Source: Acanthornis magna
Lineage: Eukaryota > Chordata > Aves > Passeriformes > Acanthizidae
Direction: 5' to 3'
Assembly (NCBI GenBank): GCA_036785705.1
Contig: JAWUZG010000970.1
Coordinates: forward strand, 3,072,501-3,136,500
DNA length: 64,000 bases
Part shown: positions 11,827 to 26,300 of the stretch, one piece after another
Numbering within the stretch: position 1 is the stretch's first letter
Layout: the number at the start of each line of letters is the position of its first letter
The notes under the pieces: generated by a model
Databases searched by the model: none
Seen by the model: the letters and a program-made list of their open reading frames with translations, nothing else
Told to the model about the DNA's origin: nothing
Program-made: the position numbers and the translations under genes

Positions 11827-12832
11827 ATCTAGTACTGTTATACACTCAGTTTCTGCCCACTTTCCTTGATGTTATGCACTCCCTTCCCCTGCTTCTCCAA
11901 GTTCTAAGGGTGGTGGCTTTCATTCCGCTGGTGGTGTTGCTTGGGTTGGCAGCATCTGTAGTCTTTCACTGGAAGGAAGGGAATGTTCATGTTAATGGTT
12001 TCTTCTTCTTTAGGGTCCACTTGGGGCCATTGTTATGTTTTCTACTATGCATTTATCTTCCTTTATTGGTCTACAGCTCCATGTTTCATCCAAATTTTTA
12101 AATATGTTTCCTTTTATGTATGTTAGATACTTGTTCTTTGCTCTCTTTTTTACAACTAATACCAGATTCATCCGCTTTCATGTTCATATTTCTTTGACTG
12201 GCCATTGGGGAGTCTTTTTTATAGCTCCAGTGTTATCTTCAGTACCAAGTCTAAGACCCACCTATTGTAATCCCATGCTTGTACTCTGCACCGTCTCCTG
12301 TGTGTTCCCTTCTCAAGGTCTGTACTGCGTTTCCATAGGCCTACATTTCTGCATAGTACATCGCTATGTTTTAGTCATAAAACTGTAGTGCTAACGTACA
12401 AAGATAAGCAAAAGTAACATAAATGAACTACAGAGATCTGGTCAATTGGGAAAAATGTTCAAATCAGGTAAAACAATGTGCACAGAAGTTAAAAAAAAAA
12501 TAAAACGCAGCCTGAGAAGCTAAACTTTTAGCTGAGCACAAGCCTGACGCGGCTCACTCTGGAGACCTTGCAAAATCGGTGCATAGCTTATGGCTTTCTA
12601 TAGAGCAGTGACAATACAGTAACAGCAATGGCAATAGAGTATTACAGGTCTGTATGGTTGCAGTCCTTTTAATGTGTATGGTTTAGACTGTCTCCACATG
12701 TCTTGTTACTGCTTTTATTTTAATGCTATCAGAGTGAGGCAAAGGGTGTTTTCATTTCAGATGGTAAAATGTTATTGTCTATACCCTGGTTTATAGCAAA
12801 CCATTGCATGTAATATTAGCAATTAGGGACTT

Positions 12833-12891
12833 AATTTATTTAATTTACATCCTTACTATATGGAAAAGTAAGTCTGTAAATTAAATAAATT
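12833..12891. repeat. AT-rich inverted repeat / hairpin
   Basis: Left arm 12833-12849 is perfectly complementary to right arm 12875-12891 (17 bp). After a 2x2 internal mismatch, a further 6-bp stem (12852-12857 with 12867-12872) encloses a 9-base loop (12858-12866). The arms are almost pure A/T. It could be a decayed miniature element, a structured intronic RNA or chance in AT-rich DNA. No flanking duplication was identified. Confidence 0.7.
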
Positions 12892-15800
12892 TAAACTCTA
12901 GTTTTCATGTGTAGTTGTGCAGCTCAGGGGCTACTAATTTGGGTTTAAACATTTTTGACATTTCTATGGGATAAGTTATCAAGGATTTCTATTCCTTTCT
13001 TCCTTAATTTCTTTCTTTCTGAGCATGTAAATTTGGATCTATTCCATGGCTTAACTCCTATTAGAAAATGTTGATTATAGGGAATAGTTGTTCTTGATAT
13101 GTTCTGCCATTTCTTCTTCTGGATTCAAGCTTCTAAATATTTTCCCCATTTTGTTTCCCCCAGTTATTAGAATAGTGCAGTGCTTTGCTGGACAGAACCA
13201 GTGTAATACAACTAGGTAGTGCAGATTTCAATTTCTTTTCATCTACTTTAAGCACAGTCCTGAATGTGTGCTCATCTATAGATGGGCCTTAATAACTAGA
13301 GCAGAAGGGTTCTTTCTAGCATCTTGTCTCATTCTGTCAGTTTAGATGCAGTGCATTTCTGCTATTGCCATTCCAGAAAACATTAGCTAGCATATAATAA
13401 TGTTTTCTGTCTGTCATGGTTAGTTATTGTCTTTAACTTTCTCAGATTCAAAAGGCCATATACTCCTGTCTTCACATCTCTTTTCTGTGCTACTATAAAG
13501 TGGTACAAACATAACTAAACACAGGTGGCATGTGTGGAAAACCAGAGCTGAGACAGAAATGCATTGTTCCTTGTTGCTTGTAAGCTTGTAAGCTCTTGGT
13601 GGTGCCAAGAGGGAATAATTGTTAAAAAATCTATTATGAGTGTGGGAAAGAAAAGCATGGCTTCTCACAGACTTCATAATGTTTTAAGAAAATTTCATCT
13701 AGGACTTGAAATGTTTGTGGTTTATAGCAGGAAGAAGTCAGGCAGTATTAATTCCTATAAGACCCTTGCTGTTGGGAAGGTGAGGAAGGAGTACAAGCAG
13801 GAGAGGATGGTTCAAGCTTTGGAGCTGAGCTTTGTCTTTGGCTTGCTGTGATGGATGGGTTTGAGGGACTGTCAATGAGTAGAACGTAATCCATGTGTTT
13901 TTTTTCAAAATACCCAAATTATGTGATTTTCTTTCTTACTTTCTTCCTCTGGGAAACTTTTCATGGAAGAAATTTGCTTTGCTTCAAATTTTTAAGATAC
14001 ATACCTAGAAGTATTTGAGGAAACAACATAGTTACTGCTTTGTCCAGTTGTTTTTATTCTGCAACAGTTTACACATGAGCTGATTCGTGAAAGAAATAAA
14101 TTCACCAAGCACATTATATATGCAGAAAAGCTCTTTTCTCCATCAGTATTTGAAATAGTGAAAAATCCCAGAAATGTGGATCGAGTGTGGCTCTAAAGCA
14201 AGCAATAAAATGCAACAAAACCACGAAAAAGACTGTTACTTCTTTAGCTGTGGTTCAGGAACTACAGAAATCCTTTGTCATCCAGAGATGCATGTTGCAA
14301 GAAATCATCTATATGTGGCTAGTATGAAAAATGTTATAGAACAATATTTCACTGTAACACCACCTTTCAAATATTTGTTCTGGAGCAAGATGTTAATTAT
14401 TGGGTTCAGTAACAAAGGGTTGTGCATCCTCCTGTACAACTTCTTAGAAGTAAACATAATTACCTTTGTACAGTGGTTAGCACATAAAATTAAGGAGGTC
14501 TTAACTTAGCAGTTGTGGGGTTTTTCATAGGTTGCTCATTCATACAGTACAATGTAACAGAGAAGTGTCCGTCACTTTCCATAACTCTGTTTATGATTGT
14601 CTCTTAGAAAATGAAAGCAATTATCCACCTGCAGAAAATTAGAAAATGAAATAACACTAATAAACATAGTTTTAAGAGATGTACATAAAATATATCCTTA
14701 ATTTGAACTATCATCAGGCTGAAAAAGAATATTGTGCTTGAACAGAACTTGTGAAATTTGTTCACGAGAAGTTGAAAAGAGCCTATGCCTTCTAACTAAG
14801 GAATTTTGTTTTTTCTTTCTCTACAGAGTTTGACTTAATTTGTAGAAAGTATGATGTAGCAAAATGAAGTTTGAGTTAAATTGGGAAGTGTTCATACAAA
14901 GATGAAGGATATTGGCCTACACTCATTTCACTTTTAGGTGCCAAAAACCATTTCACAGGGCTTTGGGGAAATTTACCTGATGTGCCAAAAATTCTTCTTG
15001 CCTGTAATAATTTCTTCCCAGGATGTTTTAACTAAACAGGCACACCATTTAATATGAACTATGTTGAAATTCAGTATCTGCTTGTTTATGAAATGGCATG
15101 GAAGTAGTAATGGCAGTGGAAAGTTATGGCCAAACAGGCAAGAGACAGAAGCGGTACCAGGATCAGACTTCCACCATTGCAGGTTTTCTCTGGAGTTTCC
15201 TCTGCAGAATCCTGGTCACTGCTGTCATGGCTGCCGAAGATTTGGATGCTTCTCTCACCTGGTGTTATGGATCCCAGAGCCATGGTGCTATGCTCTGAGG
15301 AGTGAGCAGACCCCTCATGGATGCCCTGTGTGATTCCTGGTACTGCACCCTGCAAGCTGTTGTGCTGATGTCTCTGCTGAGCCATGCTGGTTTAGTGTAA
15401 ATCAGCTGTCACTGCAGGGGCTGTGGGAGTTGAAGAAGCCTAATTTTAAGTTCATAGTTGGATTAGCAATGATGAGTGCTCTATCTCTCATTCATATATG
15501 CTTTGAAATATAAGAAATAATGATGCTTTTCACAACAGAGAAACAAACTGAGCATTATCTCCTTGTTCAGTATGTGAGTTTCCTCTTCCCACCCTGAGCG
15601 TGGTGAATGATAGCTGGTTGAGTTCCCCCAGATGGAAAGATTACAGCAGCTTATTTGGCCTTCTGCATGCAGCTCTCTCTATTTTAGGCAGCAGTTGATT
15701 GAGGAGATTGCAGCTGAGTTAATTTGCCTCATCTGTTGGTCAAAATAAACTGCTTTATCAATAGTCCATTTCTTCTTGCTTGCACTGCTAAAAAGACCAC

Positions 15801-18800
15801 AGCCTGAAGAGGGGATTCCTATTCTAAACTGCACTTCACAATACCAATTAATGTTAACACAATAGCTGAAATAGCTTTGGTGAGAGAGTAGTGTGATTTT
15901 CTACCTGAGAGTGCATACTCTTCTTATGATAGCTTCTGGAATATCCATCACTGAAAAGGATGGTGATGTATAAGAGGACAGAGTAGGCTTCATTTGCTGA
16001 ATGTTCTTAGCTTGCCTATGGGCAATGAAAAATGTGCTTGTCTTACTCTTGAGTTTTAGGAGAATACTCTGAAAAAATTAAGAACTGGTATTTTACAGTT
16101 AGGATGAACAGAAATACTGAAATGGACAATGTCCACTTGTAAAGCTATGAATTATTCTCTATCCTGATATTTTGACATCTAAACTGATATTTTTGTAGCA
16201 GTGCTGGTGTATGTAATAATTTAAATATTTTTTAATATTTAGAAGTTGTAATAATTTAAATTTTTTTTGCTTGCTTACTTTTTTTCTTTTCCTGCTACTG
16301 CTTTTGTGCAGCCAATCCCTGTCAGGTTTTTGCTGATTACTGCAGTTCTTGGTGCAGTACCCTTTACTGAATTTCCCCCAAAAAGAAGCATCAACCAGAT
16401 ATAAAAGAGAGAGCTTTCTTCTGGGATGGAGATGACTGCAGAAAGGAGGATGATCTTTCCTAATTCCCCAAAGGGTACACAACATTCAGCCCCAAGACCT
16501 CGTCTCTCTTGTCCATTAGTGAGTCTGCAGTCACACGTCTTTGTTCCAAATCTCTTTGCCATCACTTGCAAAAGTCCCATTTCTTCAGTGCAATTGAAAA
16601 TCTGAGCTTATCTACTGATCACAAAGATTTCTCATTCTCTTGGGAAAAAGATGTAATACCTAAGCTAGGGAGAAATTGTCTTTCCTACAAAATATCTTAC
16701 ATGCCCCTGAAGTTGTCTTTGAAGTTTACTAAGAGTTTCTGGTCCTCTGTAAAGGTAAGGATTTGACATATAAATAAACCATTATCTAACATTCTCAAAG
16801 AAATTCTCTTCACAGGGATATATCAGCTATCTCAGCTCCTTTTCCCTTGTGTATGATAGTCGCTGCCATTCCACTCATAAAAAGAAAAAAACTGAAAAAT
16901 CAAAGATTTACAGCTACTTTGTACAGCTGAAAACCTTTTTCTGAAGTTGTAATTTAAAAAAAATGTATTTCTAAAGCTGATATACTGCTGAGCTACAGGG
17001 ATCTTACTGTGCACAGTCCTAAATGGAGATGGCTGTATTCTATGGTAGAAGCCTTGGAAAAGAGATATTTTTCTTCCTTATTGCATCTAAGGGGTTCAAG
17101 AGTGGACATGTATGAGGGAAAGGTCTTTTCTTCTTTAGAGCCACATTTCAAATTTAGGTTTGTAAAGTTCAAGTTTCTTCACTATCTGAAGATATTTTGA
17201 TGATCTACCAAAATGTGTATGAACGACTGATGCCACTAGTCCAATTTCTGATATGAGAATGTGAGTTATTTTTATATCATCACTGTTGGTAACTCAGCAA
17301 GCCTGGCAAACTTAAAGTTGTTTTCTTGGTCTGTGGGTAAACATGAGTTGTTTTGCTAAGATTGCTTATGAGGTAATATGTATGTCTTATGCGGAACTGT
17401 AATGAAAGTTCATAGGTTCACACCAATGTTGTTAGAATGTATAACAACAGAAAGTGAGGCAATCCTACTTCCAAGGCATTACAGAGTCTGCTGCTGTGTT
17501 TGACTCCTGACATGTTGGGTAAATACCATTATTCTTACAGTAGCAAAAGTCACATTGACCCTAAATCAGTCCTGAGGAAGACCCAAGGGCTTTGACTTGT
17601 CAGCAAATGCCAACAGTGCAACATATAAACTATGAGCTAATTCTGTGTAACATGGCAATAAATGCAGAGTATTTCAAGGGTGTGGGGTTTTTTCTTCAAG
17701 GAATGCTTAAGCTGTCTGGAAACTACCAGGTACAGTAGTTCAAAAGATGGCATGAAACAGACTGTATTGGAGTAGATGAAGAAGGGAAAACCATTAGGCG
17801 TCAGATTACTAATCCTCAAGAGAAATATTTCTGTCTTTAGCATCTGAAAATCTCAATTGTTTTCAGAGTTTAGTTAAACTATCTCCAGTTGAAAACCTTT
17901 TGGGATCAGTGTAGATGTCAAAGGTCTGCTGGTGGCCTGGATATAATACTATATCAGTGTGTCATATAGCTGTTGCAATATAAGCAACAACTGTAGATGT
18001 TGATTGCTATTATCGGTCTGAGCAGTTTCTGGGTTAAACTTTGGGGAGTTTCATGTAACAAAGGAGTACCACAGGAAAAACAGGATCTAGTTAGCTTTCT
18101 CAGTCCTTGTCCAGCAGGTAAAATGTTTCATTTCTTACACCTCTCCTGTCCTCTCTGTGAGTGAATTTCTAGTCCAGTACACAAAGAATGGAGGAAATTC
18201 TTTGCGAGACAAAATTACTGACTTGTAAATGGCTACCAGACTTCAATTTAACAATTAGTAAACAGCAGAGACTTGGTTCCACTATCCATTTTAAGGATTA
18301 ATTTAGTCCTTGGACACATTGGAATGTCAGTGTCAGTCAAACATAGTGCCAAAGACAAGAAACAAACTGCATTTTATACCAGCCTGTTGATGATGCTTTC
18401 AGAGTCTGAAGGACATTGTTCCAGTGTGGGGTGCTCCATGTACAAACTGTGCCAGTTTTATAGTGTGTGCAAACTGAGTAGGAGCTCCAGCTAATAAATT
18501 TTCTCCTCTGACTCAAGAAAACTACAGCACAATTCTTTATGTTCAGAAGAGGAGAGATGTGGTGGCAGACTTTGGTGCACTCACATTCTGTACTGTGGAG
18601 TCACTCCTACTCTAGGTCAGCTGTGCCTGCGCCTTTCCTAAGGGTGGGTAGCACTCTGTACTGTCCCACCTAAGGCATACTCTTGGGAAACTGTCAGTCA
18701 AGATTAGTCATGTGAGCTTACAAACTGTCACACAGCCAGGTTAATTTTGTCAATATAGCCTTCTAGGTTGTAATCTCATCACTGTGTGAATCATAAAGTG

Positions 18801-19558
18801 GCATTAAAGTGCTAACACACAGATCAGATAAAAGGAGAAGTCATGAAGCCTGGTGGGAACTGGTGATATCATCACATCTGCTGTTTATGTCCTGAATAAT
18901 AAACTTGGAAACCATTAGCAGGTATGATGACATGTGATGCCCAAGTAATGTCCTCTGAATAGGAATCAGAAATTTCTAACATTGAAAGATAGTATCTAGA
19001 CTTTGCTCTGACTGCAGGAATATCAGATATCCAGAATCTAGTAGGAAGGAAGTCTCATAGGTGAGTGATTTGGGTTAAACAATAGTTAAAAGGCCAGCTG
19101 TTTCTTTATGGGTTTCCAGAAACCAGCTTTAATAGTCTAATTTTACTCTGAATCCATATTTTAAATAATCATTACCACTGAAAATAGTAGTCTCATGCAT
19201 GTGGATACACCCCCTTATTCTCCAGTTTTCAGCACATAATAACAGCTGAATCCCTGCACTGAGTGGATTGGGAAGCAGCTAATGTGAATTTGAGCCAGCC
19301 AGGTAGGAGGGGCTTCCAGATGGATGCATTCTCAAGTTGTGTTCCCACCTACCTAAGCTTTTGTGCTGGCATGAAGAGACTGGGAGTAGGAATGAGCAGC
19401 CAGTGAAAAAAAAGGTCCAGAAATGCTTTTTTTTTACTGTTCTGTCAGTTCAGGTTCTCATGTTGTAACAGCCATGTTATCTTTACTGCTACATGAATTT
19501 CAGCAGGCATAGTGTTAGCCTAATGCCATCTTTTGTAAATGCAGCCTAACTTTTCACT

Positions 19559-19605
19559 TTATACCTAATTATATGTGGATTTATACCTAATTTATATATG
19601 GATTT
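19559..19605. repeat. Two-copy tandem repeat, ~22 bp
   Basis: The unit beginning TTATACCTAAT and ending TATGGAT occurs twice in direct tandem (19559 and 19581) with small differences. Short local duplication in intron 1 with no gene association beyond its location. Confidence 0.6.
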
Positions 19606-22600
19606 TTGGAAAATACTTAAAACTGGTGTTACAACTAAGTGTTGGTTGATTTAATATTGCTGTTAAAACAATGGTTTTTATTGATGGCTCTTGGAACAGC
19701 TTTCAACATAGATTACAAACCTTATTAAGCAATTTGAAAACATAAATTACTGTTAAGGACAAAAACCCATATTTTCTTATGTTTCAAAACCACTTTAAAA
19801 GTAATTCAAGTGTCCCCGTTGAAACCATGTATATAAAGCAACTAATTTGCTGAACCGTACTGAAAAGAGAAGTTACATTTAAAAATTATTAGAAGCAAAT
19901 AAAATTGTTTAAACAATTTGGATTCCTACAAGGTGCCATCTTTAAATGTCTCAAAACTTCAAAAATTGCATCAGTGTCCATAAAGAAGTGGACCGTTTAT
20001 AACCATTATGTTGGCCTCAGTGAATGAGACATGGAATGAATGCGTTCTGGAGCAGGTAATGTGCCTGATATCAGGTACAGAAGATATTATATCAGATTTT
20101 GATATGGGAAATCAATGGGCTTTGCATGTTAGCTTGGAAATGGTATGTGACTATGTTGTTTCTTTCAGAATGGACAGAAACTATATTCTCTCCATACAAA
20201 ATAGGCAGATTCTATCTTACACTATTACTTTGGTTATATTTGTTTCTAAATATCTGAGTTACAAAGCAGGCCATAAAAGAAGGCCTTAATTTTGATAGCA
20301 AAGACCCTGTAATTATCTATGCTTTTCAGCACTGTTGCATCCAGTCATATCAAGAGTGGAAGATTTACAATCTATTTAAATTTGTCTTGCAGTGTCTTTC
20401 AGGAAGAGGTCTCACATAGTACTGTGGTTGAATGTATTCAAGTAAAGATGTCTTGTAGCAAATTCATTGAAAGCACAGAAGTGCTTGCTGAAAATTAGTA
20501 ATACAGTGCTATGAAATACACTAGTACTATGTCCTGAAACTAGTCCCACTTTGCAGTGGTTTTTTCAGGAAAGATCTACTTGCTTAAGATGCTTCGTTTT
20601 CAGTGACTGTTTTCTCATTGCAGCTGAGAAAACATTAATAAAAAGCAAACAAGGGATTGCTTACAAATATTACATATCAAATTCTAGGCTGAAATTCAGT
20701 ATGTCTTATTATTATTTACCATTGATGATATGGTAATATCTACAGGTGTCAATGCTGATGAGCTTCTCAACTAACTGGTTGCTGTCCAAGTGCACAAGTA
20801 ACAGGCAATCTGTGTTCCTCTGCTAGACATAGCAAAGAACAGGAAAAACTCTGGAGACAGTGAAGTGAGATGATTTTTCAAAGCTCAGAGGTCAATCAGA
20901 ATAGATTGGAAGTGTCCTGACTTCAGCTGCAGTTGACTGGGACAAGAATTTAATAACTAACGACTACATCTTAAGCATTGTAAAGCCCCAAGGAATACTT
21001 TAAAATATTTCCATTTCCTCTGGGCTAAGCCATACTGTCATGCTTTCTTTTCAATTACTATAAGATGAACCTTTTCCTCTGGTCTGCATGACTCGGGGCA
21101 GGATGTTCATAAAAGAGTGAGGAGTTTCATGTTGCAGTTAAATGGAGCATGTTTATGAGCCACTTAATCTTTTTTTTCCAATGTATTTGCTTCAGTGACT
21201 TTTTTATTAACTGCATAAGATGCAAATTAAAGTTTGAAATTGTTTACCCAAAACAATGACATGATTGTACACAAGCAAGAATAGCTATTCGTCTATATAT
21301 TTTCCAAAAACAATCAAAATGTTTTTTTTTTTTTTCTCTCTTGGAAATTACAAATATGTATTTGAATAAATTTCCATCTTGGTTTTAGAACAAACCATCC
21401 ATCATTTGTACATCTTAATGGCTTTTATAATTCTGTATAGGAGATATAGTGTGATAAAGATGAACAGCATTATGCCAGAGCATATTGTGTTTTAATTATG
21501 ATAATGGTAAGAAATTTACACTAAGCAATGGATAATCTGAAAAATAAAAATGGCCCTTAAATGCTCATTATTTTATTTTCTGTTTGGCATTTCTAAAGAA
21601 TTGTTATCAGGCTTTTTGGAGGCAGTACACTGGTTTGTCTGCAGAGGATTTGGGCTTCATTTTGTTCCACAAAATAAAAAAAGTAGATAAAGGTGGGTGT
21701 ACTTGAGAGGAAGCTTTGGGAAGTCACTGGTTAGTCAAACAAAAAAGAAGAGGCAAACTGTTCTGTAATGCATTGCTAACTGATTATATTTCCCAGGAGC
21801 AGCTTCATGAGTCTTGTGAGTTAGAAGAACTTTGCCATGTATATTATAGACCTTTACCTGTGTCAGTATGCTTGGCAGCACATGGTTGAATCATACTTCA
21901 GCACAAAAATTGAAATGATCAAAGAATAGATAGAAAGTTCATGATGTGAGGAATATAAGTGACATTGTTTTATAAAATATTGTGAAAAAAATACCATTTT
22001 CCTCTCTTTGTCTGATTTTATTTGTGAAAATTTCACTGTGCTTGCCTTTTGCTATTTGAATAATATATTTGAATATTGCAAATGGTCTGTAGTGCACAAT
22101 CGCCTACACAAAGACAAAACAAATTTATTCTGAAAGTTATTGAAAGAAATATCCTGCCTGTTTTCTATTTTCTCTCTTTCCCCATTCAGTTTTTCCCTCC
22201 CAAAGGAAATGAGTCAGAGGACTCTCAATTTCTCATTCTGTCTGTCTCTTTTCCTTGTTAGTGTTCTTGCACAGACTTCATAAAAATTTCCCCTTAACTC
22301 TTCTCTAAGCATCTCTGTGACTGGAGGACACCTTTTTGATATATTTTCTGCATTTTTATTATGCATGTCATAAATATAAATTTCTGCATCTCGTCTTCAA
22401 CTCCTGCTTGTGCAAGACCCTCAAAAGTGGGTTCATTTTGGGGCAGCTTCCATTCCTTGCACTTTTCAAGAATAGAAATTAATGCAGAAATGAGAAAAAT
22501 CAAACAGTATCTCGCTGACTGTTTTGCTTCATCCTGGAATAAGCATTTCACTCAGTGAATTCAGTGGTGAGTTTGCTTGAGTATGAGCATCAAGACTCCC

Positions 22601-22738
22601 TTATAAACTGTTTTTAAGTTCAGGAAACAATAGGAAATGAACTGTCACTTTCTGCAAAGTGTTTTGTACAAGATAAATTTCTTAACCTCTGATAATAGCT
22701 GAAAGCTGGGGCTTTTTCATAGTTCTTGGGAAAAAAAA

Positions 22739-22761
22739 GCTCTTCCTGGGCCAGGAAGAGC
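22739..22761. repeat. 23-bp near-perfect palindrome
   Basis: Arms of 11 bp (GCTCTTCCTGG and CCAGGAAGAGC) are perfectly complementary around a single central G. A run of eight A precedes it. A one-base spacer makes it a dyad (possible dimer binding site) rather than a good RNA hairpin. It is GC-richer than its surroundings. Confidence 0.75.
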
Positions 22762-23261
22762 ATTTTGTCTCTAAATATTTGAACTAAACTCATATTTTTC
22801 TGCCTGTTTAATTTTAGCTTTATGCATATTTTATTTTTTCTAAGGAGATCTTTAGTCTGTGATTACAGAGTATGTCCTAATCCATGGAGGTTGCTGGCTG
22901 CAACCTGAGGGTCATTATTGAACATCAGTAAACAGAAAATGCTGACAATATTTAAACTGTTGGTATTACTTTTATGAAATTTTTTGCCTTCTATTTGGTT
23001 TGAAGTTCTCTGTGTAACCCCAACCAGTAAGTGTAATATTTTAAGTGTGTTGATTGTGACTTGCTGTAAACACATCAGACTTCTTGATTTTTTTGGTTTG
23101 CTTCTTGAAAGAACATGTATCATTTGTTGGGAAAAAAAATACACCACTCAACATTCTTAAAGTGAAGTTTGGGGTTTTTTGTGAATATATACTCTCTGAC
23201 AGTTCTTGTCCTCTGAAGCTTTGATGCAAATGTTAAAAGCCTCTGGGACAATATAAATTAT

Positions 23262-23301
23262 GGCCCTTTATAAATATAGTTTCCAGAGCAAATAAAGGGC
23301 C
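23262..23301. repeat. Inverted repeat with MEF2-like core
   Basis: Ten-base arms GGCCCTTTAT (23262-23271) and ATAAAGGGCC (23292-23301) are perfect complements separated by 20 bases. The left half runs into TATAAATATAG, whose complement CTATATTTAT matches nine of ten positions of the MEF2 consensus. Significance is unproven. Confidence 0.5.
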
Positions 23302-26300
23302 TGCTGTTTCATAAACACTGTTCTCTCAAGCAGAAGCATTTTTTTGTCTGCTGGACGATTATTTTACACTTAAGCGTGCTAATTTTAAAATCATATTCCC
23401 CCTGTGAAAAAATACCACTGTCATCTTCATTCAGGTCTGGACTATTTGAAAGTTAGGCATGGAAATATATTGTACAACTGCACTTGTAAGTGAGGTTTGG
23501 GCTGTAAATGTGACTGGTGAGATATAAGAAACCTGGCAGAGTTCCTCATGTGCTGTAGCAGTTTTCTTCTTTGCCAACCACCCAGGGACTGACACACAGC
23601 CCTTTCTCAGTGCAATGTGCTCCCTGTCTGTTGGGAGATCACTGCTGAATCTTAGATAAGGCTTTTATTGCCATCCAGTTGTGGAAAGGGGGATTTCTTT
23701 GGTTAACATGATACATTTGGGCTTTAGCTATGAGAAAGTGTATACTTTGTTATTGAATTCAGTGTGTATACTTTCTGTGTGAAAAAGGTGATTAATATAT
23801 TAAATGATGTTTTTTGACCATCTCCATATGCACTCATCCACCACTTGACTAACATCCTTCTTGAAAAATTTAATTGTTAGCAATAATCAGCAGCATTTTC
23901 AGCCTTTGGGCTCTGAATTCTTTGTTGTTGTTCCAGATTTTTGTGATACACTACTCCATGTGATAACAACATTACAAGCCTGACTTTTGCATGGCCTAAT
24001 TAAATATTAATGCAGCACCAACAGATGTAAATTCTACCTTTCTTAAATGGCATAATCAATGTAGTGTATGAGCAGCTAATTAATTGACTTGACTGGACTT
24101 AAATGATAGACTAAAAGTTGATAGATTTAAAGTCAAGACCAAAACAAAGATGAAAAATACTATTTGAGTGACTTTATAATTGTGCTTTGGGTAATGTACT
24201 TCCAGTATTTGCAGTGTGATTAGTCTTGGTAAGATTTAGAGAACATGTAAAAACGGTGGTAACTTTGTTATTATTTTTCTGTGCAACTAAAGAAGTGTTT
24301 CAGGCAAAGCAATTTTGGGAAATGAAGCAGATCTTGTCCTCAGCTGTATTTGCATAACTCTTCCTGATTTCTGCACCAAACGAGTTCATGCATATCCAAC
24401 TCCTATACAAAACAATGACCTAGATTAGAAGGTTGTTTTAATTATGTATACTCATTAGTACATTTTAAAGAGTGACTCCATCTTTTTACTAATTATAAGT
24501 GAGATGAGAACTTCTGCTTATTTGTTAAGACAACCGTCTCGAAGTTAGTTCACACAAGTTTAGAGACGCCATTATTTTCTCTCTGTCCATCCATTTCTTG
24601 CTTTCTTTAGTTATTTTTTTTAATAATATCTTTCTTCCTCCTCACTTCTTCTTACTTTGATTTCCCCGTTCCAAATTTATCTTCCCTTCTCCCCCTACCC
24701 CTGTCCAGCGGTAGGAGAAAGAAAAAAACCCACTAGCTATTGTGTTCATTTATTTTCTTCCCTCAGTACAAATGTTGATTTCACGCTGTTCATGCAGACT
24801 GCTCAGATAATGATTAACATAAGACTAGTACATTGGGAAATCTGTAGAAAACTGTACAGGGCTAGAGTCTGTGACCTTCTGTAGGAATGTTTTCTGTGTC
24901 TGATTTAACTATGGATTTTGACTAGAAATGTCTAAGGAAAAGTAAAGTACAGATTTCAATAATTGCTCTTCTGGCTGTTTGTAGTGTTTCATGGATTAAA
25001 GCGTTATAATTTCTGAGGCTTGAAACAAATTCTTTGGTTCTTTTCTCACAGAGAAGCAGTGCCCTGCTCAGGTTTTATCACCAAACTAGTCAGTAAACGT
25101 AAAAACATTTAAGTATAAATTTGTATAAATAACTTCTGCTCACTCTTAAGGGGGCTAAATATCCCCTCAGAAATAATTTAAAACACGATGGTGACTATAT
25201 CATATATTAAATACTACATTATCTGTATATTCAATGAGACTTAGACTGCAAGGCAAAGGTTAAGGCCCCTATGTGATTTTGGAGACAAGTAGGGACCCAA
25301 AAGCATGTGTGGTTTTGCACCCCAGTCAGCACATGGTTGACTGCTTTCAGCTGGTTCATACAACTTCGCCATAATCAGGTCTTTACTAGCAGTCACTTGG
25401 ATGCTGATGGAAACTGGTTCACACGGAAGCAAGTGCTAAGCAGAGGCAGGAAATCAAGAAGAGGCAAGAAAATTTTTTTATCAGAAAACCTTAGTTTGAT
25501 AAATGTCGACTCAGGAATCACTTGCTGTTTCTGAGACTCCACATCAGGAGGGACACATAAAAGCTATGAAATACAAATGAATGAAGGCAGAAATGGTCCA
25601 GTGTTTTAGAGAGGGCAGATAATGGGCACAGCAAAACAAAGGTGGTTAAACTCTGAGAAATGGCTTTGATTGCTTTTCCACTGCAGAAGGAGGTCTAACT
25701 CTCCCTGTTCCATGCCAAAAATAGCCGGGTTTCCTACTTGCACCTGAGGTGGATACCCATGGATCACCTGCGCCGCAGAAGCTGTGTTACAATAATGCTC
25801 CAGCTGTGCCAGGAGCACCTTTCAGGACTGCACACTGAAGATGTCTTAGCTATTGAATTCAATTAGGCCAAAACATCCAAAAGGTACCTTGTCATGCAAC
25901 TGTCTATGACCTTGATAGAATTAAGCTTTTAACTCTAGGCATCAGTTCTTGAAATTGGGTAGAGAGGTTCAGAAAGAGCTTTATGAGCCTGAGGTCTTGT
26001 TTTGCATAGGAAGCTCCTGGCAGCTTCATGGGACTGAGTTCCAGCTGCATTGCCATTTGGGTCACGCTGCAGTCCCCACAGCTGTCTCTGTGAGCACCAC
26101 AGGCTGGTGATTCCCTAAATGTGCATATGAACACTGCCTGCGCACTTCAGAACCAGTGAGTTTGTGATTGGCCTTTGTTAATTATTAGACTGTAGTAAGA
26201 TGTGTTTCAAAGGTCAAGACAGGAAACACTGGTACCAAACAATCAGACATGTATACTAAAATGGTACCTGCATAATTGTGCAACTGTTTGCTCAGGCAGT

